DNA of 64,000 nt from Natroniella acetigena (GTDB taxonomy: Bacteria > Bacillota > Halanaerobiia > Halobacteroidales > Halobacteroidaceae). The stretch lies in NCBI RefSeq assembly GCF_023227745.1, contig NZ_JALKBX010000006.1, positions 1 to 64,000 of the forward strand, given 5' to 3'. A model generated the notes under the pieces. The model was not told the DNA's origin. It worked only from the letters and a program-made list of their open reading frames with translations, and ran no database searches. Shown here piece after piece: positions 28,452-37,286 of this stretch. The position numbers were made by a program, and so were the translations under genes. Position 1 is the first letter of the stretch, and each line of letters starts with the position of its first letter.

Positions 28452-28649
28452 TCAAAAACCAAAAATGCTCCTTACACTGGTAAATAATTCATCAATTAAT
28501 TGAATTATGACCATTAAAACAATAATTACCCCTACTAATGTCAGCATTTGAGCCTGTTCTTCTTTATTAGCCTGTTTTAAGACCATATTAAATACAGAAA
28601 TTAAAATTCCTAGACCAGCAATTTTAAAGACTAAATCTATATCCATCAC
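28452..28649 (-). CDS. spoIIIAC: SpoIIIAC
   Basis: 65 aa with two transmembrane helices (FKIAGLGILISVFNMVLKQ and LTLVGVIIVLMVIIQLI). This is the normal size and sequence of SpoIIIAC, and it sits between spoIIIAB and spoIIIAD. Confidence 0.93.
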   Translation of the reverse strand: MMDIDLVFKIAGLGILISVFNMVLKQANKEEQAQMLTLVGVIIVLMVIIQLIDELFTSVRSIFGF

Positions 28650-28673
28650 TTAACCCCTTCCCAAAATCAAGAT

Positions 28674-29186
28674 TTAAAAGATTAAAATTACCACAAATAA
28701 GCCGAGTAAAACCCCTAAATATCTCCACAGTTTAACTTTTTGTTCTTTTTCCTCCACAGCTTGCTGATACAAGTTGGTTAATTTATGCTGGGCCAAACTT
28801 AAATACTTCTGCTGATCTTGGCTTGCTGATTGGCCCAAATTATATCCTACACTGACCAAAACATCTTTATCACTTTCAATTAAAGCTGTTTCAGCAAATG
28901 ATTCATCAATTGCTTTCTGCCAAGCTTGTTGAGCAGTAGAGCCTGATTCTAACTCCTCTTGAGCAACTAAAAACAACTCAGCAACTGAAGTGGATAAACT
29001 GGTAGTAATTTTGGCAAAAGCTTGCGGTAATGGAGTTAGACCATAACTTATTTCAGTTTCTAACATCTGTAAAGCAGTCTGTAACTCTTGTAATTCCTTC
29101 ACTCGCAAAATAAACTGTTTAGCCACTACAAACCCAATTGCACCGCTACCCATTATAATTAAGCTTGCTCCTATCAGTTTCATCAT
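28674..29186 (-). CDS. spoIIIAB: SpoIIIAB
   Basis: 170 aa; membrane helices at both ends (about 3-22 and 154-170) and a helical middle with ELQTALQMLETEISYGLTPL. SpoIIIAB is thought to couple the ATPase SpoIIIAA to the channel, in the manner of a GspF-like platform. Confidence 0.92.
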   Translation of the reverse strand: MMKLIGASLIIMGSGAIGFVVAKQFILRVKELQELQTALQMLETEISYGLTPLPQAFAKITTSLSTSVAELFLVAQEELESGSTAQQAWQKAIDESFAETALIESDKDVLVSVGYNLGQSASQDQQKYLSLAQHKLTNLYQQAVEEKEQKVKLWRYLGVLLGLFVVILIF

Positions 29187-29198
29187 CAGCCCCCTCTC

Positions 29199-30155
29199 TT
29201 ATCTTCTAATAATCTTTTCTATCGTTCCTGGCCCTGATCGCCCACTTAAGATAATAATTCGTCTAAAGACATCTTCCCGCAGCAATTCTTTTAATTTCAG
29301 ACGAGATCTAACCTCTGCTAAATCATTACCATGAATAGTTGTAATTACTCTAACTCCTGCATTGAGAGCCTCCCATATTGCTTTAACATCCTCTTTAGAA
29401 CCAATCTCATCTGTTACGATTAGATCAGGTGACATCGATCTGATCAATAACATCATCCCTTCAGCTTTAGGAGCTCGATCCAATAAATCTGTTCTTCTTC
29501 CTAATCTATTCTGAGCTACTCCCTGATATGCACCACCAATCTCGGAACGCTCATCTACAACCCCTACCTTCAACCCCTTAAAGTTTAATTCAGAAATCCC
29601 ATTGCTAAGCTGTCTAGTTAAATCCCTGAGCAAAGTTGTTTTACCACACCGTGGTGGTGAAATAATCAAGGTATTGTAAATATCATCGTTACCAGTAATA
29701 ATCTGTCTGACCACTTCATCAGCTGCCCCTATAATCTCTTGGCATAAACGGATATTTAATCCAGAAATATATTTAATTCGTTTGATCTGATTATGTTCCC
29801 TGATCACTTGACCGACTAATCCCACTCGATGTCCTCCTGGTAACGTTAGATAACCTGCTTTTAATTCTTCTTCAATTGTATATAACGAACTGGCTGTCAT
29901 TAAATTTAACGTATCTATAATCTCAGATTGACTTACTTGATAAGCCTGTCTCATATCCTTTCTGATTAAACCATCTTGATCTATGAATAGTTCATCCTCT
30001 GTTAATTCTAAAATCAATGGTTTATTGACCCTTAATCGAATTTCTACTAAATTAACTAATTTAGAGTCTGCTAATTTACTGATAATCCTTCTTAACTGAG
30101 GAGCTAAAGCTGGTAAAATATCTTGCTTTAAAATTTTAGTAGCTTTATTTTTCAT
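29199..30155 (-). CDS. spoIIIAA: SpoIIIAA ATPase
   Basis: Secretion-type AAA+ ATPase (318 aa) that energises the SpoIIIA channel. Walker A is SPPRCGKTTLLRDL (near residue 165), Walker B-like LIVTDEIG near 250, and GVRVITTIHGND after it. I use ATG 30155; GTG codons just upstream overlap the AAGGGTGG ribosome site. It is the first gene of the complete eight-gene operon. Confidence 0.94.
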   Translation of the reverse strand: MKNKATKILKQDILPALAPQLRRIISKLADSKLVNLVEIRLRVNKPLILELTEDELFIDQDGLIRKDMRQAYQVSQSEIIDTLNLMTASSLYTIEEELKAGYLTLPGGHRVGLVGQVIREHNQIKRIKYISGLNIRLCQEIIGAADEVVRQIITGNDDIYNTLIISPPRCGKTTLLRDLTRQLSNGISELNFKGLKVGVVDERSEIGGAYQGVAQNRLGRRTDLLDRAPKAEGMMLLIRSMSPDLIVTDEIGSKEDVKAIWEALNAGVRVITTIHGNDLAEVRSRLKLKELLREDVFRRIIILSGRSGPGTIEKIIRR

Positions 30156-30204
30156 AAACACCACCCTTACTATCTAATTCTATTATTTGTATGGCAAATT
30201 TATG

Positions 30205-30238
30205 CAAATAAAAAAAGAAAGTTGCCTAAAGGCAACTG
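30205..30238 (-). terminator. Terminator upstream of spoIIIAA
   Basis: Stem AGTTGCC/GGCAACT followed on the minus strand by TTTCTTTTTTT. It would isolate the spoIIIA operon from transcription coming through the repeat region. Confidence 0.75.
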
Positions 30239-30249
30239 AGTTTAATTGA

Positions 30250-30665
30250 TATATAGCGTCACCTTTTAAAGTTAAGACCTTAAACCAATAAACTTCAAAA
30301 TCAGTTTCGAGCGGGCTAAAAATCAGCCCTTCCTCGACTAAATTTTTTTACTGCAAAAAAATTTAGGAAAAAAAGCTAAAAAACCAGAGGAAAATTTAAA
30401 CTCGCTATTCAAAGCTAAATCTCTGCTTAAAATTAATTTTACTACTTAATATTTAAATATTAAGCCCTTTTCCGAATCTTAAACGCAGAAACTATGCTTA
30501 GCTCAAACATAAATTTTCTTAAAACCTAATTAAAACCTTAAAGGTCAAAACCAAGCTAACCTGTAAATATATAGGCTTTTTAGGAGTCTTAGATTTTCAA
30601 GGTTTTGACCTTTAATTATAAATTGTACATTCCGTCAATTGTCAATTGTGAAGCTATATTGTAAT
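30250..30665. repeat. Dispersed intergenic element, copy C (long, diverged)
   Basis: The 560-bp gap between spoIIIAA and efp holds no gene. It begins with AATTGATATATAGCGTCACC and ends with GTCAATTGTGAAGCTATATT, which pair as imperfect inverted ends (the first near 30245, the second to 30660). The recognisable core 30540-30650 has the shared ACCTGTAAATATATAGGC motif and weak 7-bp units. Internal short inverted repeats include AAATTTTTTT/AAAAAAATTT (30341-30363). Confidence 0.5.
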
Positions 30666-30686
30666 AATATTTCACTTTATATGAAA

Positions 30687-30720
30687 TAAAAAAACCAAGC
30701 TAGGTTCAAGCCCAGCTTGG
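30687..30720 (-). terminator. Terminator after efp
   Basis: Strong stem CCAAGCT-GG / CC-AGCTTGG followed on the minus strand by TTTTTTTA, 7 bp past the efp stop. Confidence 0.92.
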
Positions 30721-30726
30721 CTGCTA

Positions 30727-31287
30727 TTAATTAACTCGCTCTATATATTCACCTGTTCTAGTATCTACTTTCAAGATATCTCCTTCTTCAATAAATAACG
30801 GCGCTGAAACCTCAGTCCCCGTCTCTAAAGTAACCGTTTTAGAAGCTCCAGAAACAGTATTCCCCGCTACTGCTGGAGGAGCATCTATTACTGCTAACTC
30901 AACAAAGACAGGTACATCTACTCCAATCGGATTTCCTTGATATAATTGGATCTCAATATCGGAATTTTCCTTAATAAACTTGGCCGCTTCTCCAATCTCT
31001 TCTTGATCCAAAGTAATCTGCTCATAAGTCTCTTTATCCATAAAAGTATAATCCTGACCACCCTGGTATAAAAACTGATAAGTCCTACTTTCAATATGAG
31101 CCTTATTTACTTTCTCTCCAGCTCTAAATCGTTTATTAATTGTCTGTCCAGTCTCAATATTCTTCAACTTTGTCTGTAAAAATGCTCCACCTTTCCCTGG
31201 CTTAACATGATCGTAGTTGACTATTTTGTACAATTCTCCATCCAATTCAATCGTCAAACCGGTTCGAAATTCATTGGTCGAAATCAC
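30727..31287 (-). CDS. efp: Translation elongation factor P
   Basis: 186-aa factor that relieves ribosome stalling at polyproline. Three beta-barrel domains; the modification loop HVKPGKGGAFLQTKLKN near residues 29-45 carries the Lys that some bacteria modify, and the domain III signature is VDTRTGEYIERVN. The efp position next to an aminopeptidase P gene is typical of Firmicutes. Confidence 0.97.
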   Translation of the reverse strand: MISTNEFRTGLTIELDGELYKIVNYDHVKPGKGGAFLQTKLKNIETGQTINKRFRAGEKVNKAHIESRTYQFLYQGGQDYTFMDKETYEQITLDQEEIGEAAKFIKENSDIEIQLYQGNPIGVDVPVFVELAVIDAPPAVAGNTVSGASKTVTLETGTEVSAPLFIEEGDILKVDTRTGEYIERVN

Positions 31288-31369
31288 TACTTCATCCTCC
31301 TTCTAAACAATAATAATAATCTCCTTAATCATTATTCAAGATCTTGTTTAAAAAACCTGCAATAATTGA

Positions 31370-32437
31370 CTAAACTACTATTAATTCCTTACTAAATTTA
31401 TTCAACACCTGACAACCATCTTCAGTAACGACCACTATATCTTCAATTCTAACCCCGCCCCAATCAGGTAGATAAATACCAGGCTCTACTGTCAGTACCA
31501 TCCCTGGTTCTAAAACTGTATCATCCTTAAGAGATAACCTTGGCTCTTCATGGATCTCCAACCCAACTGAATGTCCCAATCCATGACCAAAATAATCTCC
31601 ATATCCTGCTTCGGTAATGATATCACGAGCAATCTGATCAACATCGGCTGCTTTGACTCCCGCTTGAATTCCTTTCAGAGCCTCTTGTTGTGCTTCCAAC
31701 ACTGTGTAATAGACCTCTTTTTGTTTCTCCGTTGGCCCATCAGTAACGACCACCGTCCTTGTCATATCAGAACAGTACCCTTGATAAAGACATCCAAAAT
31801 CGATCGTTACTAAATCACCAGCTTCAATCTCTTTCTCACCTGCTACTCCATGTGGCAAAGCAGAGCGTTTACCAGAAGCAACAATAAAGTCGAACGATTT
31901 TCCTCTTGCCCCTTTTTTACGGAGTAAGAATTCTAGCTCAGCAGCAATTTCTCGTTCAATTACTCCTGGTTGTAAGCTTTGTTGAATTTCAGAGAAAGCT
32001 TCCTCCGTAATTTGAACTGCTTCTTTTATTTTAGTTACCTCAGTTTGCTCTTTAATCTTTCGTAATTCTTTGACCAATCCTTTCGTTGCTCTTAATTCTA
32101 GCTCAAACTTGTCTTGATACTTTAAATACTGAGCATAAGTTTCATACTCAGCTTCAAAACCTAATACTTCAATTTGCTGCTCAATAATTAACTGATTCAA
32201 CATCTCTAGATTAGTATCCTTAAATTCAATAATTTCATAATCTACTGCTTCTACTTTGGCCTGTTCAGTATAACGAAAATCAGTCACCAATATTGCCTCT
32301 TGTTGAGTAATCAATAAACTACCAGCCGTTCCAGTAAACCCACTTAAATATCTCCTGTTAGCTGGATTATTGACTAGTAAGGCATCCATTTCTTCCTTTA
32401 CTAACTTTTTCCTTAACATTTTAAGTCTAGTTTGCAT
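31370..32437 (-). CDS. M24B aminopeptidase P / Xaa-Pro dipeptidase family
   Basis: 355-aa metallopeptidase that cleaves next to proline. An N-terminal creatinase-like domain (about 1-125) precedes the pita-bread domain with metal ligands in VTIDFGCLYQGYCSDMTRT, GHGLGHSVGLEIHEEPRL and LTVEPGIYLPDWGGVRIED. Aminopeptidase versus dipeptidase specificity cannot be decided from sequence alone. Confidence 0.93.
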   Translation of the reverse strand: MQTRLKMLRKKLVKEEMDALLVNNPANRRYLSGFTGTAGSLLITQQEAILVTDFRYTEQAKVEAVDYEIIEFKDTNLEMLNQLIIEQQIEVLGFEAEYETYAQYLKYQDKFELELRATKGLVKELRKIKEQTEVTKIKEAVQITEEAFSEIQQSLQPGVIEREIAAELEFLLRKKGARGKSFDFIVASGKRSALPHGVAGEKEIEAGDLVTIDFGCLYQGYCSDMTRTVVVTDGPTEKQKEVYYTVLEAQQEALKGIQAGVKAADVDQIARDIITEAGYGDYFGHGLGHSVGLEIHEEPRLSLKDDTVLEPGMVLTVEPGIYLPDWGGVRIEDIVVVTEDGCQVLNKFSKELIVV

Positions 32438-32460
32438 TTAATTAACCACTCCCCACCACA

Positions 32461-32545
32461 ATTCAGTTTACAGTGTACAGTTGACAGTTGACAGTTGAAA
32501 TCAAGATCATGAAAAATAATAATTCAAACCAAAATCTTAAAAAAA
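32461..32545. repeat. Dispersed intergenic element, copy D
   Basis: The clearest heptad array: CAGTTTA, CAGTGTA, CAGTTGA, CAGTTGA, CAGTTG in perfect 7-bp phase at 32464-32497, followed by the A-rich internal part (TTCAAACCAAAATCTTAA). It fills the gap between the M24B peptidase and aroQ. Confidence 0.7.
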
Positions 32546-32977
32546 TTAATCAATTAACCTTAATACTTGTTGTAAAGCTAAAATATAACTAGCCACCCCA
32601 AAGCCTGCAATTTGTCCGGTCACAACAGGTGAAATAACAGATTTATGCCTAAACTCTTCCCGTTGATAAATATTACTCAAATGCACCTCAATAATTGGTA
32701 CCTCAACTGCTGCTAAAGCATCACGAATTGCAATACTATAATGAGTATAGGCAGCAGGATTGATAATAATTGCCTCTACTTCCTCTGCAATCGATTGCTG
32801 AATTCGATCTACTAATTCACCTTCACTATTAGACTGAAAAGTTTCTAATCCAATATCATTCTCACTAGCAATTCTTTGTAATTCTTCATTAATATCTGCT
32901 AAAGTCTGCAAGCCATAAACATCCGGCTCCCGAGTCCCCAATAGATTCAAGTTTGGCCCATGAAGTACTAGAATCAT
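32546..32977 (-). CDS. aroQ: 3-dehydroquinate dehydratase type II
   Basis: Third step of the shikimate pathway. The 143-aa type II enzyme shows [17 protein letters not shown], the catalytic Tyr/Arg loop within it, [16 protein letters not shown] and [17 protein letters not shown]. It overlaps the aroB stop by 4 bp. Confidence 0.96.
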   Translation of the reverse strand: MILVLHGPNLNLLGTREPDVYGLQTLADINEELQRIASENDIGLETFQSNSEGELVDRIQQSIAEEVEAIIINPAAYTHYSIAIRDALAAVEVPIIEVHLSNIYQREEFRHKSVISPVVTGQIAGFGVASYILALQQVLRLID

Positions 32978-34071
32978 TTTTCATCACCCACCTTTAATTC
33001 TTGCGTAACCTCTTTGATTAAATTCTCTTCTAAATCAGCAATAATCTCAACCTCTCCAATCTCTTTAGCCAAGATAAATCTGATCACTCCATCCTCAACC
33101 TTCTTATCCTTAGTTAAAGCCTGACAGATTTCATCTACCGACCATTGACTGAAAGAAGTAGGTAAACCAAAGTTTTCGATCAACCTCTGCTGTCTGATTA
33201 CATCTGCTTTATCTAACCAGCCAATCTGATGGGCCAACTTAGCTGCTCCAAGCATACCAATCGCTACTCCTTCACCATGCCGATAATACTGATAATCAGT
33301 AACTGCTTCTAAAGCATGCCCTAGTGTATGACCATAATTTAAAATTGCTCGCAAGCCTCGTTCTGTCTCATCTTGAGCAACTACTGCTGCTTTAATCTGA
33401 CAAGATACTTTAATTAAATGCTGTACTTGTTGAGGCTCTAAAGTTAAAATTTCTTTATAGTTATCCTCTAAAAATGTAAAAAATTCTTCATCCCAGATGA
33501 CACCATACTTAATAACCTCAGCTAAGCCTGCTTTTAATTCTTTTTCTTCTAAGGTTGATAATACATTAATATCTGCTACTACCAACTGAGGCTGATAAAA
33601 ATCACCAATTAAATTTTTGCCTGCCGCATGATTGACTGCTACCTTACCACCAACACTACTATCGACCTGGGCCAACAATGTAGTAGGCACCTGAATAAAG
33701 TTAACCCCTCTCATATAAGTAGCAGCAATAAAGCCAGCAATATCACCGACTACTCCACCACCTAAAGCCAAAATAGAAGAGCTACGATCCAATCCAGCTA
33801 CTACTGCTTGATCATATAACTGTTGAGCAGTCTCTAAAGATTTGTACTTTTCTCCATCACCAATCTTAGCCACTTCAACTGTAAAGCCCACTTCTTTTAA
33901 AGAATCTTTCACCTCTTGACCATATAAACTATCAACTAAATCATTAGTTATGATCAATACTTTTGATCCTATTTCTAATTCAGTTAAGTAAGTACCGATA
34001 TCCTTTAATAAATCTTCTCCAACCTTGATTTGATAACTTCTTACTCCTAGATCAACCTTTACTTCTTCCAT
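32974..34071 (-). CDS. aroB: 3-dehydroquinate synthase
   Basis: Second step of the shikimate pathway, NAD- and metal-dependent. 365 aa with the NAD loop [20 protein letters not shown], the [13 protein letters not shown] substrate region and metal ligands in [12 protein letters not shown] and [11 protein letters not shown]. The start ATG 34071 has a G-rich ribosome site. A repeat element separates it from aroK. Confidence 0.97.
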   Translation of the reverse strand: MEEVKVDLGVRSYQIKVGEDLLKDIGTYLTELEIGSKVLIITNDLVDSLYGQEVKDSLKEVGFTVEVAKIGDGEKYKSLETAQQLYDQAVVAGLDRSSSILALGGGVVGDIAGFIAATYMRGVNFIQVPTTLLAQVDSSVGGKVAVNHAAGKNLIGDFYQPQLVVADINVLSTLEEKELKAGLAEVIKYGVIWDEEFFTFLEDNYKEILTLEPQQVQHLIKVSCQIKAAVVAQDETERGLRAILNYGHTLGHALEAVTDYQYYRHGEGVAIGMLGAAKLAHQIGWLDKADVIRQQRLIENFGLPTSFSQWSVDEICQALTKDKKVEDGVIRFILAKEIGEVEIIADLEENLIKEVTQELKVGDEK

Positions 34072-34085
34072 AATCTCCCCCCCTT

Positions 34086-34437
34086 AAAATCAGTTTACAG
34101 TTTACGGTTTACAGTTGACAGTTAAAGATCAAGCCCTTAAAACCAAAATTACTGGTAACTTTTCATCTTAGTAATAGAGGCAGGTTTTAACCACCCCAAG
34201 AGTACTTCTTCGGTCGGTAAAACCACCTCCCTCAGGGCGCTGTGGCTCTTACCTTTAATAGACCTTGATTTAACAACGAGCACCATACATTAAAACATAT
34301 GCTAATAATTTGTTAGTCCTTTATTTAATAGGCAGGCATAAGGCTTTTTAAGGTTCTTTTTTTATTTTTTGAATTTCAACTGTAAACTGTACACTGTCAA
34401 CCGTCAACTATATTGTGGCACCAAAGTGCCACAATAT
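34086..34437. repeat. Dispersed intergenic element, copy E: complete, with terminal inverted repeats
   Basis: The best-formed copy, filling the aroK-aroB gap. The left end (34091-34122) has CAGTTTACAGTTTACGG and TTTACAGTTGACAGTT; the right end (34378-34408) is its inverted complement with AACTGTAAACTGTACACTG. About 255 bp lie between and do not code. A palindrome with 12-nt arms ATATTGTGGCAC around CAAA abuts the right end (34410-34437) and reaches the aroK stop codon. The layout is that of a miniature inverted-repeat element. Confidence 0.7.
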
Positions 34438-34937
34438 TATAACTCCAATTGCTCAATTATCTCTTCCACAACTTCAATCAATGACAAACCGGTTGTATCA
34501 ATTTGATAAGGAGTACAGTCATACTTCTCCTTCCGCTCAGTTAATAATTCCTCAATCTTTGCCAATGGACCATCAACTTCTAATAATGGTCGATCACCAT
34601 CTTGACTAGTACGTCTTAATATCTCTTCAGGGGTAGCAGTCAGTAAGATTAAAGTTCCATTACTTCTTAAAGCCTCTAGATTCTCTTCCTTTAAGACTAC
34701 TCCTCCACCAGTGGCAATCACCTGCTTATCTTTAGCTGCTACCTTCTTAGTAACTTCAGTCTCCACCTCTCTAAAGTAATCTTCCCCTGCAGTAGCAAAG
34801 AGCTGTGGAATCTCCTGACCTTCATGTTTAACAATCTCTTGATCTAAATCAACAAAACTATAACCTAGCTCATCTGCCAACTCCCTACCAACTGAACTCT
34901 TCCCTGTCCCCATAAAACCGATCAATGCTATATTCAT
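34437..34937 (-). CDS. aroK: Shikimate kinase
   Basis: P-loop kinase of the shikimate pathway, 166 aa. Walker A is GFMGTGKSSVGRELADEL, the shikimate site ATGGGVVLKEE and the lid DGDRPLLEV are present. Directly downstream of aroC with a 5-bp gap. Confidence 0.96.
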   Translation of the reverse strand: MNIALIGFMGTGKSSVGRELADELGYSFVDLDQEIVKHEGQEIPQLFATAGEDYFREVETEVTKKVAAKDKQVIATGGGVVLKEENLEALRSNGTLILLTATPEEILRRTSQDGDRPLLEVDGPLAKIEELLTERKEKYDCTPYQIDTTGLSLIEVVEEIIEQLEL

Positions 34938-34942
34938 CTTTA

Positions 34943-36139
34943 CTACCTCTGTTCCAACAGTGCTAAGTAATTATTATAATTCATTTTTGTCTCTTCTAAA
35001 CTATCTCCACCGAATTTTTCTAATAATGCTTTAGCCAATTCAACCGCTACTACTGCCTCTCCTACTACACTAGCTGCAGGTACAGCCGTTACATCTGAAC
35101 GTTCAACACTTGCTTTAAACTCCTCTTTTGTCTCTAAATCGACTGAGGATAATGGTTGATATAAAGTAGGAATCGGTTTCATCACTGCTTTTAAGACAAC
35201 CTCTTCCCCATTACTGATTCCTCCTTCTATCCCCCCAGCATTATTTGAACTACGATAAAATCCATCTTGATAGCCAATTTCATCATGGACATTAGAGCCC
35301 TCTCTCTCTCCAGCCTCAAAACCTAAACCAATCTCTACTCCTTTAATCGCCTGAATACTGATCAACGCCTGGGCCAACTTTCCATCTAACTTGCGATCCC
35401 AATGGACATGGCTACCCAAACCGACAGGCAAAGAATTGGCCCTGACTTCAAAGATTCCTCCTAAGGAATTCCCTTCTTCTTTACAGATATCAATCTCTTT
35501 AATCATCTCCTCAGTTATTTGAGAATCAATACACCTGACTGGAGATTGGTCACTTTTAGCCTTGATTTTAGAAAAGCTAACTTCTTCCTCTTCAAGCTTG
35601 GCCCGCCCTATCTGTAACACATGGCTGACTATTTCAATTCCAAATTGCTGTAAAAATTTCTTAGCCACAGCCCCAATTGCTACCCTGACTGCCGTCTCTC
35701 TAGCACTGGCCCGTTCTAAAACATTTCTAATATCAGTTTGATTATACTTTAAGCTACCTGCCAAATCAGCATGTCCAGGTCGTGGCTTAGTCACCTTAGG
35801 AGCAACCGCTTTGACCTTCTCTTCCTTCTTAATTGTTATCTCCTCTTGGTCATAGCCTGAATTACCAAACGGAGCTAGCACCTGTTGCCAATTCTCCCAA
35901 TCATCATTCTTAATCTGAAAGGTAATTGGACTACCTAATGTCTTCCCTCCCCTAATTCCAGATAAAATTTCAATCTGATCTGTTTCAATCTTCATTCTTC
36001 CGCCACGACCATAACCCCCCTGGCGTCTAGCCAATTCACGATCAATATCCTCTCTTGTAATTTCTAGATTCGCTGGAATACCTTCTAAAATTCCTGTAAT
36101 TGCTTTCCCATGTGATTCTCCTGCTGTTAAGTAACGAAT
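34943..36139 (-). CDS. aroC: Chorismate synthase, ATT start
   Basis: Last shared step of aromatic amino acid synthesis (EPSP to chorismate, FMN-dependent). The first in-frame ATG or equivalent in the middle (36034) would give a protein beginning at ARRQGGYGRGGR and lose the conserved RYLTAGESHGKAITGILEG start. That start is encoded without break upstream, up to ATT 36139 (ATT CGT TAC TTA ACA), and GGGAGGAG lies 6 nt before it. I therefore call ATT as start, giving 398 aa, normal for AroC. No ATG, GTG or TTG exists in the proper place. Confidence 0.9.
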   Translation of the reverse strand: MRYLTAGESHGKAITGILEGIPANLEITREDIDRELARRQGGYGRGGRMKIETDQIEILSGIRGGKTLGSPITFQIKNDDWENWQQVLAPFGNSGYDQEEITIKKEEKVKAVAPKVTKPRPGHADLAGSLKYNQTDIRNVLERASARETAVRVAIGAVAKKFLQQFGIEIVSHVLQIGRAKLEEEEVSFSKIKAKSDQSPVRCIDSQITEEMIKEIDICKEEGNSLGGIFEVRANSLPVGLGSHVHWDRKLDGKLAQALISIQAIKGVEIGLGFEAGEREGSNVHDEIGYQDGFYRSSNNAGGIEGGISNGEEVVLKAVMKPIPTLYQPLSSVDLETKEEFKASVERSDVTAVPAASVVGEAVVAVELAKALLEKFGGDSLEETKMNYNNYLALLEQR

Positions 36140-36217
36140 TTTATACTCCTCCCTTTTACATTCAATAAATTTTTTATTAATTTTATCATTATTTTTCTCA
36201 AAAATAAATGATTAATT

Positions 36218-36787
36218 CTAAAAATCAAAGCTATATCGTTTATTATCCTGTCTAATAATAAGCTTATTATCCATAATAGCTTCAATTTTAAAATCATAAA
36301 TTTGCTCATTCACTTGGGCCAACTTACTTTCTCCATTTAAATCAAGTAAGATTAAACTTTCTTCTGCTCTACTTACAATCCCTAATATTTCTAATTCTAA
36401 ATCAATTTTACTTCCATCCTTTAACTTAGTTCCTGAATCTTGCTGAGATTCCTCTTTTATTTCCTCATCACTTTGATAGCTGAATTTAGATTTAGACAAT
36501 TCTAGTGGCTTCAGAAATGGACTCTCTCGTGCTATCTTCTCTATTCCATATAACTGGTATAAATCTACCTCCTCTTGCTGGCTAAACGCCTCATTATCTG
36601 ATTGCTCATTTAATTCAATTCTATTTTGCTCTTTATTCTCAGTTTCTACTTCAACTTGCCCTGAAAAAAAGAGTAAGTTAATCCAAAGTGCAATCAATAA
36701 TAAAAGTAAAGCAATTAAAACTATCAACTTCTTGGGAGAAGTCTCCTTAAACTCCTCAGTTAATCTACTTATTAATTTTTCTAGCAT
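36218..36787 (-). CDS. PilP/GspC-like inner-membrane pilus assembly protein
   Basis: About 189 aa: an N-terminal cytosolic stretch, one transmembrane helix (about 20-42), an acidic linker, and a small C-terminal beta domain (LELEILGIVSRAEESLILLD ... IYDFKIEAIMDNKLII) like the HR domain of PilP or GspC. ATG 36787 is preferred over 36814, which lies inside pilO. In known systems this domain contacts the outer-membrane secretin; no secretin gene is in this window. Last gene of the pilus operon. Confidence 0.72.
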   Translation of the reverse strand: MLEKLISRLTEEFKETSPKKLIVLIALLLLLIALWINLLFFSGQVEVETENKEQNRIELNEQSDNEAFSQQEEVDLYQLYGIEKIARESPFLKPLELSKSKFSYQSDEEIKEESQQDSGTKLKDGSKIDLELEILGIVSRAEESLILLDLNGESKLAQVNEQIYDFKIEAIMDNKLIIRQDNKRYSFDF

Positions 36788-36800
36788 TTTATTCACCACT

Positions 36801-37286
36801 TTATTGTAGAGCATACATATTTAATAATAAATTCATTCTTAATTTATCTTCCTCTGTACCTTTTAACTTTAATTCTTCGATAGTTACTAGCCTCTCCTGT
36901 TGCTCTAAATCCAAAATAAGGTTGATCAAATTCTTATAATCCCCTACAAAAGAAACTTCTAGGGGAAGCTTAATTACCTCTTCTGTTTCGGATTTGCTAT
37001 CAGATGTAAAGTTGATTAAACTGATTTCATATTTAGCTACCACTTGTTCAAGTTGGGTTATAAATTCACTCAACTTAATTTGAGAGGGTACTACAAAATC
37101 ATCCTGCTCAATAAGATCACTCTCTTTAAATCTAGCTACTTTTTCTGTTTCTGATCTTAATTGCTGTTGTAGATTAGCAACTTCTCTATAATTAGACCTG
37201 ACATAAATTGCAGCTCCATAATTAGCTATTAGCAAACCGATTAATAAGATTAAGTGCCCCTTCTTTGTAACTGTTAACAACCTCAT
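36801..37286 (-). CDS. pilO: PilO-like pilus alignment protein
   Basis: 161 aa, one N-terminal membrane helix (about 10-29), a coiled coil (about 30-55), then a ferredoxin-like domain with LPLEVSFVGDYKNLINLILDLEQ, a typical PilO motif. It follows pilN with a 4-bp overlap. Acts in the inner-membrane PilMNO complex. Confidence 0.87.
   Translation of the reverse strand: MRLLTVTKKGHLILLIGLLIANYGAAIYVRSNYREVANLQQQLRSETEKVARFKESDLIEQDDFVVPSQIKLSEFITQLEQVVAKYEISLINFTSDSKSETEEVIKLPLEVSFVGDYKNLINLILDLEQQERLVTIEELKLKGTEEDKLRMNLLLNMYALQ

Noticed and set aside
32461-32500. CRISPR-like direct repeats
   Set aside because: Units of 7 bp with no spacers; this is a heptad array, not a CRISPR.
34155-34275. 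Cobalamin riboswitch or T-box in the aroB leader
   Set aside because: Short pieces resemble the B12 box (ACCTGCC) and the T-box (GGGTGGT), but the order and the other conserved blocks are absent.
36127-36309. Minus-strand frame of 60 codons overlapping the aroC start and the PilP-like gene
   Set aside because: Extreme Lys/Ile/Leu composition, overlaps two real genes in other frames, no ribosome site.
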